Below, piece after piece: positions 8,482 to 15,890 of a stretch of 21,705 nt of DNA (position 1 is its first letter; each line of letters opens with the position of its first letter). Origin of the DNA: DASQPA01 sp035644215 (GTDB lineage Bacteria; Acidobacteriota; Thermoanaerobaculia; Multivoradales; UBA5704); NCBI GenBank assembly GCA_035644215.1, contig DASQPA010000222.1:1-21705 (forward strand). The letters run 5' to 3'. Under the pieces are notes generated by a model. That model was not told the origin of the DNA and did not search any database. It worked only from the letters and a program-made list of their open reading frames with translations. The position numbers were made by a program, and so were the translations under genes.

Positions 8482-8943
8482 ATGAGCGATCACGTCACCA
8501 AGCAGATGAAACGCAAGCGCGAGCGCCGCGAGCGGGCTCACCTCCGGGTGAGGAGCCGCGTGCGCGGCACCGGCGAGCGGCCGCGCCTGTCGGTCTACAA
8601 GAGCCTGAAGTACGTCTACGCCCAGGTGATCGACGACAGCCGCGGGGTGACCCTCGCCCAGGCGAGCTCGGCCGACCCGGACGTGCGCGGCGGCCTGGCG
8701 GAAGCCAATGCCGCCGATACCGCCGATATCGCCAAGACCGCAGGCACGGGCGAGACGGCGGAGAAGAAGAGCCCCAAGGGGACCGGCAGCCAGGCGGCCG
8801 CCAAGCTGGTCGGCGAGAAGATCGCCGAGCGGGCCAAGGCCCAGGGGATCGAGAGGGTGGTCTTCGACCGTGGCGGCTACATCTACCACGGCAAGGTGAA
8901 GGCCGTCGCCGAAGGTGCCCGCGAAAAAGGACTGCAATTCTAG
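8482..8943 (+). CDS. rplR: 50S ribosomal protein L18 with an internal low-complexity insertion
   Basis: L18 binds 5S rRNA. At 153 aa it is over 30 residues longer than usual (about 117-120). The core is normal: a basic N-terminus, RPRLSVYKSLKYVYAQVIDD at about 33-52, then GVTLAQASS, and the C-terminal AAAKLVGEKIAERAKAQGI, ERVVFDRGGYIYHGKVKA and GAREKGLQF. The extra length is an Ala/Thr/Glu-rich insertion at about residues 73-98 (nt about 8698-8775), in the loop before the VGEKIAERA helix where homologues vary in length. The insertion DNA includes the 9-nt mini-repeat at 8710-8733. GGGGAG is 7 nt before the ATG. Confidence 0.96.
   Translation: MSDHVTKQMKRKRERRERAHLRVRSRVRGTGERPRLSVYKSLKYVYAQVIDDSRGVTLAQASSADPDVRGGLAEANAADTADIAKTAGTGETAEKKSPKGTGSQAAAKLVGEKIAERAKAQGIERVVFDRGGYIYHGKVKAVAEGAREKGLQF
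8710..8733 (+). repeat. 9-nt-period mini-repeat inside rplR insertion
   Basis: Tandem units of the form CCGCCGATA, followed by TCGCC, run here in frame with the gene and encode AADTADIA. The last 13 nt (CGCCGATATCGCC) occur identically in the peptidase gene at 17295-17307. A related unit lies in reverse orientation in rpsE at 9541-9561. Confidence 0.6.
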
Positions 8944-9000
8944 CCCGCTTTCGGGCGGTGCTTCTGGGCGATAGACCGCCTGGGGTAGAAGGAGAGAGCT

Positions 9001-9657
9001 TTGGCCAGGGACTTCGAACGCGAGAGCGAGTTTTTCGAGCAGGTCGTCCACATCAACCGGGTGACCAAGGTGGTCAAGGGAGGCAAGAACTTCTCGTTCT
9101 CCGCCCTGGTGGTGATCGGCGACGGCAACGGCCGGGTCGGCTACGGCGCCGGCAAGGCGAAGGAGGTGCCCGTAGCGATCCGCAAGGGCATCGAGATCGC
9201 CAAGCGGCACATGGTGCAGGTGCCCTTGAAGGGGACCTCCATCCCGCACGAGGCCCTGGGGGTCTTCGGCGCCGGCCGCGTGCTCCTCAAACCCGCCTCC
9301 GAGGGGACCGGCGTCATCGCCGGCGGCCCGGTGCGGGCGGTGGTCGAGACCGCCGGCATCCAGGACATCCTCACCAAGTCGCTGGGCTCGACCAACCCGC
9401 ACAACGTGGTCAAGGCGACCTTCGACGCCCTCCTCGCCCTGCGCAATGAGGACGAGGTTAGGAAGCTGCGGGGCCTGGCCCCGGCGACCCCGGAGGCGCC
9501 GCGGCGCAGCCGGCGGTCCCGGCCGGCGGCGGCTCCCGCGGCATCGGCGGCATCGGCGACCCCGGCAGCGGCAGCACCGGCGACGCCTGCGGCAGCGGCT
9601 CCGGCGGAAGTCCCGGCGGCACCGGCGGCAGACGCGACACCCGCGGAATCCGCCTAG
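9001..9657 (+). CDS. rpsE: 30S ribosomal protein S5 with Ala/Pro-rich C-terminal tail
   Basis: S5 contributes to decoding fidelity and the mRNA entry helicase. The 218-aa product exceeds the usual length of about 165-170. The core has VHINRVTKVVKGGKNFSFSA, then VVIGDGNGRVGYGAGKAKEV, PHEALGVFGAGRVLLKPASE and SLGSTNPHNVVKATFDAL. From about residue 160 the sequence becomes a basic stretch (RRSRRSR) and then about 45 residues of Ala and Pro. The start is TTG at 9001, with AAGGAG 6 nt upstream, and the family N-terminus begins there. A small hairpin (GCCCG-CTTT-CGGGC, 8943-8956) lies in the 57-nt gap after rplR. Confidence 0.96.
   Translation: MARDFERESEFFEQVVHINRVTKVVKGGKNFSFSALVVIGDGNGRVGYGAGKAKEVPVAIRKGIEIAKRHMVQVPLKGTSIPHEALGVFGAGRVLLKPASEGTGVIAGGPVRAVVETAGIQDILTKSLGSTNPHNVVKATFDALLALRNEDEVRKLRGLAPATPEAPRRSRRSRPAAAPAASAASATPAAAAPATPAAAAPAEVPAAPAADATPAESA
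9541..9561 (-). repeat. 9-nt-period mini-repeat in rpsE tail (reverse orientation)
   Basis: Two copies of GCATCGGCG lie in tandem in the S5 tail and encode ASAAS. On the opposite strand this reads CGCCGATGC repeated, one mismatch per unit from the CGCCGATAC/CGCCGATAT units in rplR and in the peptidase gene. Confidence 0.4.
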
Positions 9658-9708
9658 GACGAGCACGAGAACAGGATCGGCACGGCATCTCTTTAGGAGC
9701 GCGACGTT

Positions 9709-9921
9709 ATGGCGAGCAACGGGGCGAACACAACGGAAGGCAAGAAGATCCGGATCCGCCAGGTGAAGAGCGTGATCGGCACCATGCGGACGCACCGCGA
9801 GGTGCTGCGCGGCCTGGGTCTGCGGAGGATCCGTCATGAGGTCGTGCGGCCCGACACCCCCGCGGTGCGCGGTGCGGTGGCCAAGGTTTCGTACCTGCTG
9901 GAGATCGAGGAGGCGAAATGA
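9709..9921 (+). CDS. rpmD: 50S ribosomal protein L30
   Basis: L30 is a small peripheral 50S protein, present only in some bacteria. The 70-aa product has an N-terminal extension of about 10 residues. The core is IRIRQVKSVIGTMRTHREVL followed by GLGLRRIRHEVVRPDTPAVRG, the family signature. It is preceded by AGGAG 9 nt upstream, and its stop overlaps the rplO start as ATGA. Confidence 0.97.
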   Translation: MASNGANTTEGKKIRIRQVKSVIGTMRTHREVLRGLGLRRIRHEVVRPDTPAVRGAVAKVSYLLEIEEAK

Positions 9922-10355
9922 AGCTGCATGAGCTCTCCCCCGCCAAGGGGAGCAAGCATTCGAAGAAGCGGGTCGGCCGCGGCCCCGGCTCGGGGCTCGG
10001 AAAGACCGCCGGCAAGGGCGAGAAGGGGCAGAAGTCCCGCTCCGGCTATACCTACCGGCTGGGGTTCGAGGGCGGCCAGATGCCGCTCATCCGCCGGGTG
10101 CCGAAGCGCGGCTTCACCAACATCTGGAAGGTGGAGCTCGCGGTGGTGAACGTTTCCGACCTGGAGGCGCTGGAGGGCGACGTCACGCCGGAGACCCTGG
10201 CGGAGCGCGGCCTCGTGCGCCGCGGCCGACCGGTCAAGGTCCTGGGCAATGGTGAGGTGTCGAAAGCCCTGACGGTTCAGGCGCACAAGTTCAGCGGTTC
10301 GGCCCGCGCCAAGATCGAGGCGGCGGGCGGACGCTGCGAGGAGCTGGAAGCGTGA
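9918..10355 (+). CDS. rplO: 50S ribosomal protein L15
   Basis: L15 is a mid-assembly 50S protein with a long basic N-terminal arm. The 145-aa product starts MKLHELSPAKGSKHSKKRVG. It has the Gly-rich arm GRGPGSGLGKTAGKGEKGQK followed by SRSG, then GFEGGQMPLIRRVPKRGF and a C-terminal globular domain ending GRCEELEA. GAGGAGG sits 4 nt upstream of the ATG, inside rpmD. The stop overlaps the secY GTG start. Confidence 0.98.
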   Translation: MKLHELSPAKGSKHSKKRVGRGPGSGLGKTAGKGEKGQKSRSGYTYRLGFEGGQMPLIRRVPKRGFTNIWKVELAVVNVSDLEALEGDVTPETLAERGLVRRGRPVKVLGNGEVSKALTVQAHKFSGSARAKIEAAGGRCEELEA

Positions 10356-11734
10356 TCGAAAGTTTCCGCAACATCTTCAGCATTCCGGACCTCCGCAAGC
10401 GGGTGCTGTTCACCTTCGGCCTGCTCGCGGTGTACCGGATCGGCTGCCAGATCCCCACGCCGGGGATCGATCCCAAGGTACTCATCGAGTTCATGCGGTC
10501 GGCCGAGCAGACCTTCCTGGGCTTCGCCAGCACCTTCACCGGCGGCAGCCTGCGGCGGATGGCGCTGTTCGCCCTGGGGATCATGCCCTACATCACCGCC
10601 TCGATCATCCTGCAGCTGCTGACGGTGGTCTGGCCGTACCTCGAAAAGCTCTCGAAGGAGGGGGAGCTCGGGCGGCGCAAGATCACCCAGTACACCCGCT
10701 ACGGGACGGTCGTCATCTCGATCATCCAGGGGATGGGCATCGCTCTCTTCCTGGAGCGTGCGCCGGTGCCCGGCGGGGCCCAGCTGGTGCCCTCCCCCGG
10801 GTGGGGCTTCCGCTTCATGACGGTCATCACGCTCACGACCGGCACGGCTTTCGTCATGTGGCTGGGCGAGCAGATCAGCGAACGCGGGGTGGGCAACGGC
10901 ATCTCGCTCATCATCTTCGCCGGGATCGTGGTCGGGGTCGTCCCCGCCATCGCCAATACCGCGGCGTCGATGCAGAGCGGGAACATGAACATCTTCAAGA
11001 TCCTCGCTCTCCTGATCCTCATGGTCGTGGTGGTGGCCTTCGTCGTCTACATGGAACGGGCGCAACGGCGAATACCGGTCCAGTACGCCAAGCGGGTGGT
11101 GGGACGGAAGATCTACGGCGGGCAGAGCACCTACCTGCCGCTGCGGGTGAACACCGGCGGCGTCATCCCGGTGATCTTCGCGAGCTCGGTGATCATGGTC
11201 CCGAGCACGCTCGCCGCCACCTTCCCCAACAACCAGTACGTGCAGGACATCACGGGGTACCTGAAGTACGGCGAGCCGCTCTACTACCTCATCCAGGTGG
11301 TCGCCATCGTCTTCTTCTCGTACTTCTACGTCTCGATCATCTTCAACCCAGCCGACCTGGCGGAGAACATGCGGAAGTACGGCGGTTTCATCCCCGGCAT
11401 CCGCCCCGGCAAGCGGACGGAGGAGTACATCGACCGCATCCTAACCCGGCTCACCCTGGTCGGCTCGCTCTACCTCGCCGCGGTGTCGATCCTGCCCGAG
11501 TTCCTGCTCACCGGTGTCCACTTCCGGAACGCGGCGATCGCGGACTTTTTGACCCGGGCGAACCTCGACTGGATCACCACCGGCATGGGCATCAACTTCT
11601 ACTTCGGCGGCACCTCGCTCCTCATCGTGGTAGGCGTCGCGATGGACACGATCCAGCAGATCGAGAGCCAGCTCGTGATGCGCAACTACGAAGGGTTCAT
11701 GAAGAAAGGCCGCATCCGTGGCCGACGGGGCTGA
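10352..11734 (+). CDS. secY: Preprotein translocase subunit SecY
   Basis: SecY is the channel subunit of the SecYEG translocon in the inner membrane. The 460-aa product has about ten hydrophobic segments. Family signatures include YRIGCQIPTPGID, GGSLRRMALFALGIMPYITA, the loop region GRRKITQYTRYGTVV, ERGVGNGISLIIFAGI, PLRVNTGGVIPVIFASS, FNPADLAENMRKYGGFIPGI and the C-terminal MRNYEGFMKKG. The start is GTG at 10352, overlapping the rplO stop, with GAGGAG 8 nt upstream. It is the only non-ribosomal membrane gene of the spc block, at its usual place. Confidence 0.98.
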   Translation: MIESFRNIFSIPDLRKRVLFTFGLLAVYRIGCQIPTPGIDPKVLIEFMRSAEQTFLGFASTFTGGSLRRMALFALGIMPYITASIILQLLTVVWPYLEKLSKEGELGRRKITQYTRYGTVVISIIQGMGIALFLERAPVPGGAQLVPSPGWGFRFMTVITLTTGTAFVMWLGEQISERGVGNGISLIIFAGIVVGVVPAIANTAASMQSGNMNIFKILALLILMVVVVAFVVYMERAQRRIPVQYAKRVVGRKIYGGQSTYLPLRVNTGGVIPVIFASSVIMVPSTLAATFPNNQYVQDITGYLKYGEPLYYLIQVVAIVFFSYFYVSIIFNPADLAENMRKYGGFIPGIRPGKRTEEYIDRILTRLTLVGSLYLAAVSILPEFLLTGVHFRNAAIADFLTRANLDWITTGMGINFYFGGTSLLIVVGVAMDTIQQIESQLVMRNYEGFMKKGRIRGRRG

Positions 11735-12311
11735 TTGCGACGGGACGTTGAAGGTGGTGCTCCTGGGGCCTCCGGGCTCCGGCAAGGGTACCCAGGCGGC
11801 GGTGCTTTCGGGCCGGATGCGGGTGCCGGCGATTTCGACCGGCGACATGCTGCGCGAGGCGGTGGCGGCGAAGAGCGAGCTGGGGCAGAAGGTGCAGGGG
11901 ATCATGGCTGCCGGCTCCCTGGTCGACGACGGGACGATGGCCGAGGTGGTGCGGGAGCGCCTGGCGCGCTGCGGCAAGGCGGGCGGGTTTCTTTTGGACG
12001 GCTACCCGCGGACTCTCCCCCAGGCCGAGACGCTGGAGCGGATCCTGGGCGCTGAGGGGGCGCGGCGGCTCGACGCGGTGCTCCTGGTCGAGGTGCCGGA
12101 GGAGGAGTTGGTGCGGCGGACGGTCGCCCGGAAGCGTGAGGACGACCTCGAAACGGTGGTCCGCGAGCGGCTCCGGGTCTATGGGGAAAAAACCGCGCCG
12201 CTCATCGGTTACTATAGAGGGCTCGGTCTGCTGCGCGAGATCGACGGCAACCGGCCGGTGCCGGAGGTGACCGCCCAGATGGTGGCGGCGCTCGGGCTGA
12301 ATTTGGATTAG
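11718..12311 (+). CDS. adk: Adenylate kinase, short (LID-less) form
   Basis: The enzyme converts ATP + AMP to 2 ADP in the cytosol. The 197-aa product has the P-loop GPPGSGKGT (residues 17-25), the AMP-binding STGDMLR (40-46) and DGYPRT (94-99), and a minimal LID turn ARKREDD (137-143). There is no zinc-binding LID insert, so it is the short form. The GTG at 11718 overlaps the end of secY by 17 nt and has AAAGG 8 nt upstream. A TTG at 11748 would start right before KVVLLGPPG and is the alternative. No methionine aminopeptidase gene follows, unlike in many bacteria. Confidence 0.95.
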   Translation: MADGADCDGTLKVVLLGPPGSGKGTQAAVLSGRMRVPAISTGDMLREAVAAKSELGQKVQGIMAAGSLVDDGTMAEVVRERLARCGKAGGFLLDGYPRTLPQAETLERILGAEGARRLDAVLLVEVPEEELVRRTVARKREDDLETVVRERLRVYGEKTAPLIGYYRGLGLLREIDGNRPVPEVTAQMVAALGLNLD

Positions 12312-12320
12312 GGAGAACGT

Positions 12321-12542
12321 TTGTCCAAGAAAGAAGAAGCGATCGAGGTCGAGGCGACAGTGGTCGAGCCGCTCCCCAACGCCATGTTCCGGGTCGAGCT
12401 CGAGAACAAGCATCAGGTGCTCGCCCACATCTCGGGGAAGATGAGGAAGCACTTCATCCGCATCCTCCCCGGGGACCGGGTGCTGGTGGAGCTCTCCCCC
12501 TACGACTTGAACCGCGGGCGCATCGTCTACCGCCTCAAGTAG
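12321..12542 (+). CDS. infA: Translation initiation factor IF-1
   Basis: IF-1 is an S1-like OB-fold protein that occupies the A site during initiation. The 73-aa product contains EAIEVEATVVEPLPNAMFRV followed by ELENKHQVLAHISGKMRKHF, and then RILPGDRVLVELSPYDLNRG, RIVYRLK; all are signature segments. The start is TTG at 12321, with GGGAG 5 nt upstream and SKKEEAIEV matching the family N-terminus. It lies 9 nt after adk. Confidence 0.97.
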   Translation: MSKKEEAIEVEATVVEPLPNAMFRVELENKHQVLAHISGKMRKHFIRILPGDRVLVELSPYDLNRGRIVYRLK

Positions 12543-12564
12543 GGAGCGGAAAGGAAGCAGGGTT

Positions 12565-12678
12565 ATGAAGGTACGATCGTCGGTCAAGCGGATCTGCCCG
12601 AAGTGCAAGGTGGTGCGCCGCAAGGGCGTCGTGCGGGTGATTTGCGAGAACCCCAAGCACAAACAGCGTCAGGGATAG
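12565..12678 (+). CDS. rpmJ: 50S ribosomal protein L36, zinc-binding form
   Basis: L36 is the smallest 50S protein, a zinc ribbon near the base of the L7/L12 stalk. The 37-aa product begins MKVRSSVKRICPKCKVVRR and has the zinc ligands Cys11, Cys14, Cys27 and His32. It ends HKQRQG. The ATG at 12565 follows AAAGGAAG by about 8 nt. It lies 22 nt after infA and 9 nt before rpsM, the canonical infA-rpmJ-rpsM order. Confidence 0.97.
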   Translation: MKVRSSVKRICPKCKVVRRKGVVRVICENPKHKQRQG

Positions 12679-12687
12679 GAAGAAACT

Positions 12688-13071
12688 ATGGCACGCATCG
12701 CAGGGGTGGATCTGCCCCAGAACAAGCAGATCTGGGTCGGCCTGACCTACATCTACGGCATCGGCCGGTCGCGCGCGAAGGAGATTCTCGCCAAGTCCGA
12801 CGTCCCCACGGTCACCAAGGTCAGGGACCTGACGGAGGACGAGGCCCGGCGCATCCGCAAGGTGATCACGGACGAGGGGCGGGTCGAGGGCGACCTCCGC
12901 AAGGAAGTGGCCCAGAACATCAAGCGCCTGATGGAGATCGGGAGCTACCGTGGCGTCCGTCACCGCAAGGGGCTGCCGGTCCGCGGGCAGCGCACCCAGA
13001 CCAACTCCCGCACCCGGAAGGGGCCGCGCCGCGGCGCCGTGGCGGGCAAGAAGAAGGCCACCAAGAAGTAG
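12688..13071 (+). CDS. rpsM: 30S ribosomal protein S13
   Basis: S13 forms intersubunit bridges and contacts the P-site tRNA through its basic tail. The 127-aa product starts MARIAGVDLPQNKQIWVGLT. It has a helix-two-turn-helix motif (YIYGIGRSRAKEILAKSDV), the signature GSYRGVRHRKGLPVRGQRTQ and TNSRTRKGPRR, and a Lys-rich tail. The Shine-Dalgarno AGGAAG overlaps the rpmJ stop. Confidence 0.98.
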   Translation: MARIAGVDLPQNKQIWVGLTYIYGIGRSRAKEILAKSDVPTVTKVRDLTEDEARRIRKVITDEGRVEGDLRKEVAQNIKRLMEIGSYRGVRHRKGLPVRGQRTQTNSRTRKGPRRGAVAGKKKATKK

Positions 13072-13095
13072 TAAGGAAGGCAGTCGGGGAATAAA

Positions 13096-13500
13096 ATGGC
13101 GAAACCGGAAGGTAAGAAAGAGCGGAAGGGCGCCAAGAAGAAGGACAAGCGTCTGGTGCCGCATGGGGTTGCCCACATTCAGGCGACCTTCAACAACACG
13201 ATCATCTCGATCGCGGACCCCGAGGGCAACCTCGTGTCATGGTCCTCGGCCGGCCGGATCGGGTTCAAGGGATCCCGCAAGGGTACTCCCTTCGCGGCGC
13301 AGGTGGCGGCCCAGAACGCGGGCAACGGCGCCAAGGACGTGGGGTTGCGTTCGGTCGACGTGATGGTGAACGGTCCCGGCGCCGGCCGCGAGTCGGCCAT
13401 CCGGGCGCTCCAGGCCTCGGGCATCGAGGTCAAGTCGATCAAGGACGTCACCCCCATCCCGCACAACGGCTGCCGGCCGCGCAAGCGCCGGCGCGTGTAA
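13096..13500 (+). CDS. rpsK: 30S ribosomal protein S11
   Basis: S11 sits on the 30S platform next to the E-site mRNA. The 134-aa product has a Lys-rich N-terminus, then GVAHIQATFNNTIISIADPE, followed by GNLVSWSSAG. It continues with GFKGSRKGTPFAAQVAAQNA, GPGAGRESAIRAL and the C-terminal signature DVTPIPHNGCRPRKRRRV. The start ATG at 13096 is 24 nt after rpsM. A 125-nt structured gap follows it. Confidence 0.98.
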   Translation: MAKPEGKKERKGAKKKDKRLVPHGVAHIQATFNNTIISIADPEGNLVSWSSAGRIGFKGSRKGTPFAAQVAAQNAGNGAKDVGLRSVDVMVNGPGAGRESAIRALQASGIEVKSIKDVTPIPHNGCRPRKRRRV

Positions 13501-13524
13501 GTGCGATCTAGGGCGCGAATCAAC

Positions 13525-13608
13525 GGCGAGTGAGAGACCCCGGGTGTTCCGGGGTCCTCGCCACGTCTTCCCGAGTTGAAGTCCCCGTAGCGTCGGGGAG
13601 AGGACGTT
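13525..13608 (+). promoter_or_regulatory. Structured RNA leader upstream of rpsD
   Basis: The 125-nt gap between rpsK and rpsD is the largest in the ribosomal cluster. It holds a long hairpin: GGCGAG (13525-13530) pairs with CTCGCC (13557-13562). A 5-nt bulge TGAGA sits on the 5' side, and then GACCCCGG (13536-13543) pairs with CCGGGGTC (13549-13556) around a GTGTT loop. A second hairpin follows, TCCCCG (13582-13587) with CGGGGA (13594-13599), which may be enclosed by ACGTC (13563-13567) and GACGT (13603-13607). No U-tract follows. S4 autoregulates its mRNA in other bacteria, so an S4-responsive leader is plausible; that role is inferred. Confidence 0.45.
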
Positions 13609-13625
13609 TCAAGGAGAAATCGAAA

Positions 13626-14255
13626 GTGGCAAGATACACGGGACCCGTCTGCCGGCTCTGCCGCCGGGAGCGGATGAAGCTGTTCTTGAAGGGCGATCGC
13701 TGCTTCAAGGAGAAGTGCGCCGTCGAGCGCCGCAATTTCCCCCCCGGCCAGCACGGCACCCGCCGCGGCCGCCGCACCCTGGGCTACGGCCTGCAGCTGC
13801 GCGAGAAGCAGAAGGTCAAGCGCATCTACGGGGTGCTCGAAGCGCAGTTCCGCACCTACTTCGCGGAAGCGGACAGAAAGAAGGGAATCACCGGCGAGAA
13901 CCTGCTCGTCATGCTCGAACGGCGCCTGGACAACGTCGCCTACAGCCTGGGCTTCGCCGCGTCACGGGCGCAGGCCCGGCAGTTCGTGCGCCACGGCCAC
14001 GTCCTGGTCGACGGCAAGAAGATCACCATCCCCTCCTACCAGGTGAAAGCCGGCCAGTCGGTGGTGGTCAAGGAGGCGAGCCGCAAGAACGCCTTCATCC
14101 GTTCGAGCGTCGAGACGGCGCGCGGCCGCGGCGTCCCGGAGTGGTTGGAGCTCGACGCGGAGAACGTCAGCGGCAAGGTGACCCGCCTGCCGGCCCGCGA
14201 GGACATCAAGCTGCCGATCCAGGAGCAGTTGATCGTCGAGCTCTACAGCCGCTAA
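13626..14255 (+). CDS. rpsD: 30S ribosomal protein S4, zinc-binding form
   Basis: S4 nucleates 30S assembly and in many bacteria represses its own operon. The 209-aa product starts ARYTGPVCRLCRRE. It has a four-Cys zinc site (Cys9, Cys12, Cys26, Cys31) and RRNFPPGQHGTRRGR. The S4 RNA-binding domain follows, with LERRLDNVAYSLGFAASRAQ, RQFVRHGHVLVDGKK. The C-terminus ends PIQEQLIVELYSR. The start is GTG at 13626, with AAGGAG 9 nt upstream. The frame is open into the leader, but that part is not S4-like. Confidence 0.97.
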   Translation: MARYTGPVCRLCRRERMKLFLKGDRCFKEKCAVERRNFPPGQHGTRRGRRTLGYGLQLREKQKVKRIYGVLEAQFRTYFAEADRKKGITGENLLVMLERRLDNVAYSLGFAASRAQARQFVRHGHVLVDGKKITIPSYQVKAGQSVVVKEASRKNAFIRSSVETARGRGVPEWLELDAENVSGKVTRLPAREDIKLPIQEQLIVELYSR

Positions 14256-14281
14256 CTAGGGATCGGAAGGAAGGAGTCGCT

Positions 14282-15265
14282 ATGCTTTGGAAAGGTTTTC
14301 AGCGCCCCAAGCGCGTCGAGATAGAGGCGGAGACGCTGTCTCCCACCTACGGCAAGTTCACCGCGCAGCCGTTCGAGCGAGGCTTCGCGACCACCATCGG
14401 CAACGCCTTGCGGCGCTGCCTCCTCTCCTCGATCGAGGGGGCGGCGATCACCGCCATCCACATCGAGGGGGTACTGCACGAGTTCTCGTCCATCCCCGGG
14501 GTGGTCGAGGACGTCACCGACATCATCTTGAACCTGAAGCAGGTGCCCATCAAGCTGCACAGCGAAGAGGCCAAGGTGCTGTCGATCGACGTCCAAGGCC
14601 AGGGGCCGGTGACCGCCAGCCGGATGAGCGAGGATCCGCAGATCGAGATCTTCGATCCGAACGTCCACATCGCCACCCTGAACGAGGAGGCGCGCCTCAA
14701 GCTCCAGGCCCAGGTCAAGCGCGGCCGCGGCTACGTCTCGGCCGACCGCAACTTCGACGAGTCGATGGGCATCGGCTGGATTCCGCTCGACTCCGCCCAC
14801 AGCCCGGTGCGGCGGGTCAACTACCGGGTCGAGGCGGCCCGCCTCGGCCAGACGACCGACTACGAGCGGCTGATCCTGGAGGTGTGGACGAACGGCACGA
14901 TCAGCCCGGAGGAGGCGGTGTCCCTCGCGTCCATGCTGCTCAAGGATCACCTGGGCATCTTCATCCAGAGCGAGGAGAGCCTGCGCCAGGACGGCTCGGA
15001 GCTCGGCCGCGAGGAGCTGGCCGGTCTCGACGCCCTGCTCGCCAAGCAGATCGACGAGCTCGACCTCTCGGTGCGCTCGGCCAACTCGCTCAAGAACGCC
15101 AACATCCACACTCTGCGCGACCTCGTGCGGCGGAGCGAGAAGGACATGTTGGAGACCAAGAACTTCGGCCGGAAGTCGCTGGAGGAGGTCCAGGAAGTGC
15201 TCGACAAGCTGGGCCTGTCGCTGGGGATGGACGTGCCGGATCGCCCGGTTGGGGCTTCGGCCTAA
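14282..15265 (+). CDS. rpoA: DNA-directed RNA polymerase subunit alpha
   Basis: The alpha subunit dimerises to nucleate RNA polymerase assembly and contacts UP elements and activators. The 327-aa product has the N-terminal assembly domain, with FTAQPFERGFATTIGNALRR followed by CLLSS, EFSSIPGVVEDVTDIILNLK and GYVSADRN. An acidic linker at about 235-255 leads to the alpha-CTD, with LDLSVRSANSLKNANIHTLR, DLVRRSEKDML and NFGRKSLEEVQEVL. The ATG at 14282 has AAGGAG 5 nt upstream. It is 26 nt after rpsD. Confidence 0.98.
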   Translation: MLWKGFQRPKRVEIEAETLSPTYGKFTAQPFERGFATTIGNALRRCLLSSIEGAAITAIHIEGVLHEFSSIPGVVEDVTDIILNLKQVPIKLHSEEAKVLSIDVQGQGPVTASRMSEDPQIEIFDPNVHIATLNEEARLKLQAQVKRGRGYVSADRNFDESMGIGWIPLDSAHSPVRRVNYRVEAARLGQTTDYERLILEVWTNGTISPEEAVSLASMLLKDHLGIFIQSEESLRQDGSELGREELAGLDALLAKQIDELDLSVRSANSLKNANIHTLRDLVRRSEKDMLETKNFGRKSLEEVQEVLDKLGLSLGMDVPDRPVGASA

Positions 15266-15274
15266 GGAGACATC

Positions 15275-15859
15275 ATGCGTCACGCGGTCAAAGGCAGGAA
15301 GCTGGGGCGGACGAGCTCCCATCGCGAGGCATTGTTCAGGAACCAGCTGGCCTCGCTGATTGAGAACGAGCGCATCGTGACGACGCTCCCCAAGGCCAAG
15401 GAGCTGCGTCCGATCGCCGAGAAGGTGGTCACCCACGGCAAGGCGGGGACGGTCGCGGCGCGGCGCTGGGTGCTGCGCTGGATTCCGAACTCGGGGCAGC
15501 AGCGGTCGATGGTGAAGAAGGTGTTCGACGAGATCGCTCCGCGCTTCTCCGAGCGGCCCGGCGGCTACCTGCGGATCGTCAAGCTCGGACCGCGCCTGGG
15601 CGACGGCGCCGAGATGGCGGTCCTGGAGTTCGTCGACCGCGAGGCGGGCGCGGCTTCCGAGCCGGTCGAGGAGAAGAAGGGCGGCAAGAAGGCGGCGGCC
15701 CCCAAGAAGGCGGCCAAGCCCAAGAAGGAGGCCGCGAAGAAGGAGGCGCCCAAGGAGGCCAAGACGGGCGCCGCCAGAGAGCCCAAGAGCAAGAAGTCTC
15801 CTGCCGCTCCCAAGTCACCGCCGCAGCGCCGTGGCAAGGGGAAGACCGAAGAGGCCTAG
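15275..15859 (+). CDS. rplQ: 50S ribosomal protein L17 with Lys/Ala/Pro-rich C-terminal tail
   Basis: L17 binds near the tunnel exit. The core (residues 1 to about 125) is normal: MRHAVKGRKLGRTSSHREAL, FRNQLASLIENERIVTTLPK, AKELRPIAEKVVTHGK, RIVKLGPRLGDGAEMAVLEF. The product is 194 aa against about 116-130 usually. The extra 70 residues are a low-complexity tail of Lys, Ala, Pro and Glu (repeated KKAAAPKKAAKPKKEAAKK-like units), probably disordered and possibly rRNA-binding. AAGGAG lies 5 nt before the ATG and overlaps the rpoA stop. It is the last gene before the terminator. Confidence 0.96.
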   Translation: MRHAVKGRKLGRTSSHREALFRNQLASLIENERIVTTLPKAKELRPIAEKVVTHGKAGTVAARRWVLRWIPNSGQQRSMVKKVFDEIAPRFSERPGGYLRIVKLGPRLGDGAEMAVLEFVDREAGAASEPVEEKKGGKKAAAPKKAAKPKKEAAKKEAPKEAKTGAAREPKSKKSPAAPKSPPQRRGKGKTEEA

Positions 15860-15890
15860 GATTTCCAGCGCGGCGAAAAGCATGTAGTAC

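Noticed and set aside
13530..13625. N-terminal extension of S4 into the rpsK-rpsD gap
   Set aside because: The S4 family starts at ARYTGPVC. The extension lies in the hairpin region and has no similarity to S4, while AAGGAG precedes GTG 13626.
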